Assembly (NCBI GenBank): GCA_964643725.1
Contig: CAZXTL010000049.1
Location: forward strand, 1 to 6,538
Reading direction: 5' to 3'
DNA: 6,538 bases
Source of the DNA: DYQY01 sp964643725
Lineage (GTDB): Bacteria; Margulisbacteria; Riflemargulisbacteria; GWF2-35-9; DYQY01
The notes under the pieces are model-generated. The model had not been told where the DNA came from. It did no database searches and saw only the letters and a list, made by a program, of their open reading frames with translations. This document shows positions 4,942 to 6,538 of this stretch, piece after piece (the stretch's first letter is position 1; every line of letters begins with the position of its first letter). A program made the position numbers and the translations under genes.

Positions 4942-6538
4942 TTTCGCACCATCCTCATACGTTCCACTCTCCCTCCACAGTGCCCCCACAGGGCATGCGG
5001 CTATGCAGCGGTTGAGCGTAAGCCCCATGGCAATGTCCATATCGGCGCTGAAGGGGGCTTTGACTGCGACGTCGAAGCCGCGGTTGCCAAAGGCGAGGCC
5101 GGGCTGCACGTGCTCGGTGGCGGTGATGCCGATGCAACGTCCGCAGTCGATGCATTTGCCGGGCTCGTGCACCAGCCCGCTGGCGTAGCGTTTACGCACC
5201 ACATGCTTACGTGAACCCGTCCGATATTGGTCGCGGTGGGCTTCGTATTCCTGCGAGTAGGCACGCAAGGAACACGTGAGCTTTTTGCCACAGTCGCATT
5301 GCAGGCAGCGCGATGCGGCTGAGACGAGTGAGGCCGAGAAGGTGTCAGGGTTCAGGGTTCCACCTTCGCCAAGGCTACGGCGGACTGGTCGGGGTTCAGG
5401 GCTTGACAGTAAACTGGCTCTGGGATGGACGGCGACCTCGCCGTCCAGGCATCGAGGCCGATGCCCCTCCCCATTCTGTAGGCTGTGCGCAAGGTCTGTC
5501 GAGACGAGTTGCTGGAGTTCGTCGGGAGTAAGCTTGCCTAAATGGGAGTCAAAACGCGGGGACCACGCGGCGCCGACGTTGCTGTGCGTCAGGACGTGGT
5601 GGACCGACTGAGCAGTCAGCCTCCCCTGCCCTACAGCTCTAACCGCCATTTTGCAGACCGCGATCGCGGCGCCGCAGGCAAAGATGTTGCTGCTGCTCGA
5701 AGCGAAGGTGTGGGCGTCCACCGCGATCCCCTTGGGCGAGGCCTTGATTGCAAAGGGCCAAGGCTTGTCAGGAATCGGCATGCCAGTGGCGAAGATGATG
5801 GCATCGGAACGCTGGAGCAACTCGTCAAGGCCGCGCTGGTCGCTGACCTTGCACCCCATTTTGAATTCCACACCCAAAGCGCGGATCACATCAATCTCTT
5901 GTTCCAGAATTTTCAGCGGCAACACAGTGCGGTCACTGCCGTAGCGCAACATGCCGCCGGGCTCTTCGCGTTCGTCCACAATCGTGCAGGCATGGCCGAG
6001 CAGGGACAAATAATAGGCGCTGGAGAGTCCGGCCGGACCTGCCCCGATAATCGTGACACGCTTTCCAGAAGACGGGGCTGGGCGAGGTCCGGGTACAGCA
6101 TTGTTCAACGAGGCTGCTTCAGCAACGCCTTTGTGAAGTTCGCGGATTGACACGGTGCCGTCAACATGTGCGCGGACACAGCCCTTCTGACACGGAGCTG
6201 GACAGATGTGTCCGAGAACGCCGGGGAGGGCAAGGCGTTCACGGACCGTGCGCACTGCAGCATCGAGATCGCCTTCAACAATGTGCTTGGCCATGACCGG
6301 GATATCGAGGTCCGCCGGACAGATGCGCCGGCACGGGCCTTCGCAGTCGCCGGCATGTTCGCTCATCAGCAACTCAAGCGCTCTCCGGCGATAGTGGCGC
6401 ACCTCCTCGGAACTGCTCTCCAGGATCATGCCGTCTTCTGCCAAGGTTGCACACGAGGGCGCCAGAGCGTTACGGCCCTTGACCTTGACCACGCAGACAT
6501 AGCAGGAGGTCGGCGGTTCAATTCCCTCCAAGTGGCAG
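4939..6538 (-). CDS. Iron-sulfur FAD oxidoreductase, ferredoxin/GltD-like fusion, N-terminus outside window
   Basis: The frame is open past base 6538, so at least 532 residues are seen and the start is missing; residue 1 here is the codon at 6531. An NuoG-like [2Fe-2S] ferredoxin end carries C-x10-C-x2-C-x13-C (the first Cys at 6537-6535, then C10, C13, C27). A GltD-type N-terminal cluster region has C63, C67, C71 and C110, C114, C118 (ICPAPCQKGC). The FAD Rossmann motif is TIIGAGPAGLSSAYYL (160-175), followed by EEPGGMLRYG. Residues 246-250 (IFATG) run almost directly into NIFACGAA (282-289), so the second, NAD(P)H-binding Rossmann domain of GltD is absent. A C-terminal module has CLQCDC (409-414), CIDCGRC (460-466) and CIAACPVGAL (509-518), which suggests a [4Fe-4S] site. 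It probably moves electrons in a cytosolic complex. The linker at 353-400 contains repeat DNA. Confidence 0.9.
   Translation of the reverse strand, partial: CHLEGIEPPTSCYVCVVKVKGRNALAPSCATLAEDGMILESSSEEVRHYRRRALELLMSEHAGDCEGPCRRICPADLDIPVMAKHIVEGDLDAAVRTVRERLALPGVLGHICPAPCQKGCVRAHVDGTVSIRELHKGVAEAASLNNAVPGPRPAPSSGKRVTIIGAGPAGLSSAYYLSLLGHACTIVDEREEPGGMLRYGSDRTVLPLKILEQEIDVIRALGVEFKMGCKVSDQRGLDELLQRSDAIIFATGMPIPDKPWPFAIKASPKGIAVDAHTFASSSSNIFACGAAIAVCKMAVRAVGQGRLTAQSVHHVLTHSNVGAAWSPRFDSHLGKLTPDELQQLVSTDLAHSLQNGEGHRPRCLDGEVAVHPRASLLSSPEPRPVRRSLGEGGTLNPDTFSASLVSAASRCLQCDCGKKLTCSLRAYSQEYEAHRDQYRTGSRKHVVRKRYASGLVHEPGKCIDCGRCIGITATEHVQPGLAFGNRGFDVAVKAPFSADMDIAMGLTLNRCIAACPVGALWRESGTYEDGAK
5348..5401. 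repeat. Intragenic palindromic element flanked by direct repeats
   Basis: A hairpin-forming core spans 5360-5383, with CCACC and GGCGG as wobble-compatible arms around TTCGCCAAGGCTAC. It is flanked by the direct repeats GGGTTCAGGG at 5348-5357 and 5392-5401. The minus strand translates it in frame as part of PVRRSLGEGGTLNP in the oxidoreductase linker. I recall the SLGEGG-encoding string as a recurrent interspersed sequence in environmental bacterial genomes; that is memory, not a search. Confidence 0.55.
5426..5447. repeat. Perfect palindrome inside the oxidoreductase gene
   Basis: TGGACGGCGA (5426-5435) and TCGCCGTCCA (5438-5447) are perfect complements around CC, forming a ten-pair stem in DNA, in practice eight pairs with a larger loop. 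It is translated as DGEVAVHP in the same linker that holds the element at 5348-5401. A perfect stem this long inside a coding linker points to an inserted repeat rather than chance. Confidence 0.6.

Noticed and set aside
4625..5188. Plus-strand frame of 187 codons
   Set aside because: It is antisense to two well-supported genes and spans their terminator region.
5542..6150. Plus-strand frame of 202 codons
   Set aside because: It is antisense to the FAD domain of the oxidoreductase in G+C-rich DNA, where long shadow frames are expected.
1..6538. CRISPR array, tRNA, rRNA or insertion sequence
   Set aside because: No regularly spaced direct repeats, tRNA-like cloverleaf with a TTCGA-type arm, rRNA signature or transposase was seen on either strand.

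Overview
The window holds five protein genes I am confident of, two doubtful small ORFs and several palindromic elements. The organism cannot be named from the sequence. The large oxidoreductase at the right end (a ferredoxin/GltD-like fusion with repeat elements in its linker) reminds me of uncultivated or PVC-superphylum bacteria such as Verrucomicrobiota, Kiritimatiellota and Lentisphaerota. That is a weak inference. By eye, the two flanks (1-170 and about 4940-6538) are clearly richer in G+C than the middle (about 550-4900). This suggests an accessory island placed between two housekeeping-type genes.

Layout. At 1-170 (+) is the C-terminal end of a short-chain dehydrogenase. From 171 to 550 there is no convincing gene, only a nested inverted repeat, a small palindrome and a doubtful minus-strand ORF. 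From 4875 down to 551 four genes all read on the minus strand. In transcription order they are: a three-helix membrane protein with a duplicated helical domain (4875-3682), a DUF5677-like soluble protein (3548-2844), a GIY-YIG restriction endonuclease (2535-1888) and a cytosine-C5 methyltransferase (1891-551). From 6538 down to 4939, also on the minus strand, is an iron-sulfur/FAD oxidoreductase whose start lies outside the window.

The best-resolved system is a type II restriction-modification pair of the Eco29kI kind. The endonuclease has the six catalytic residues I remember for R.Eco29kI (Y49, Y76, R104, H108, E142, N154) at identical numbering when read from the ATG at 2535. The endonuclease gene precedes the methyltransferase gene with an ATGA overlap, and no controller gene is recognisable. 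CCGCGG is the predicted target. The methyltransferase carries an extra lysine-rich tail of about 66 residues.

The two genes upstream of the pair have no known function. Their position and orientation make them candidates for an undescribed defence or stress module, but the sequence alone does not prove this. The oxidoreductase is of separate interest because its linker is built in part from palindromic and direct-repeat DNA kept in frame.
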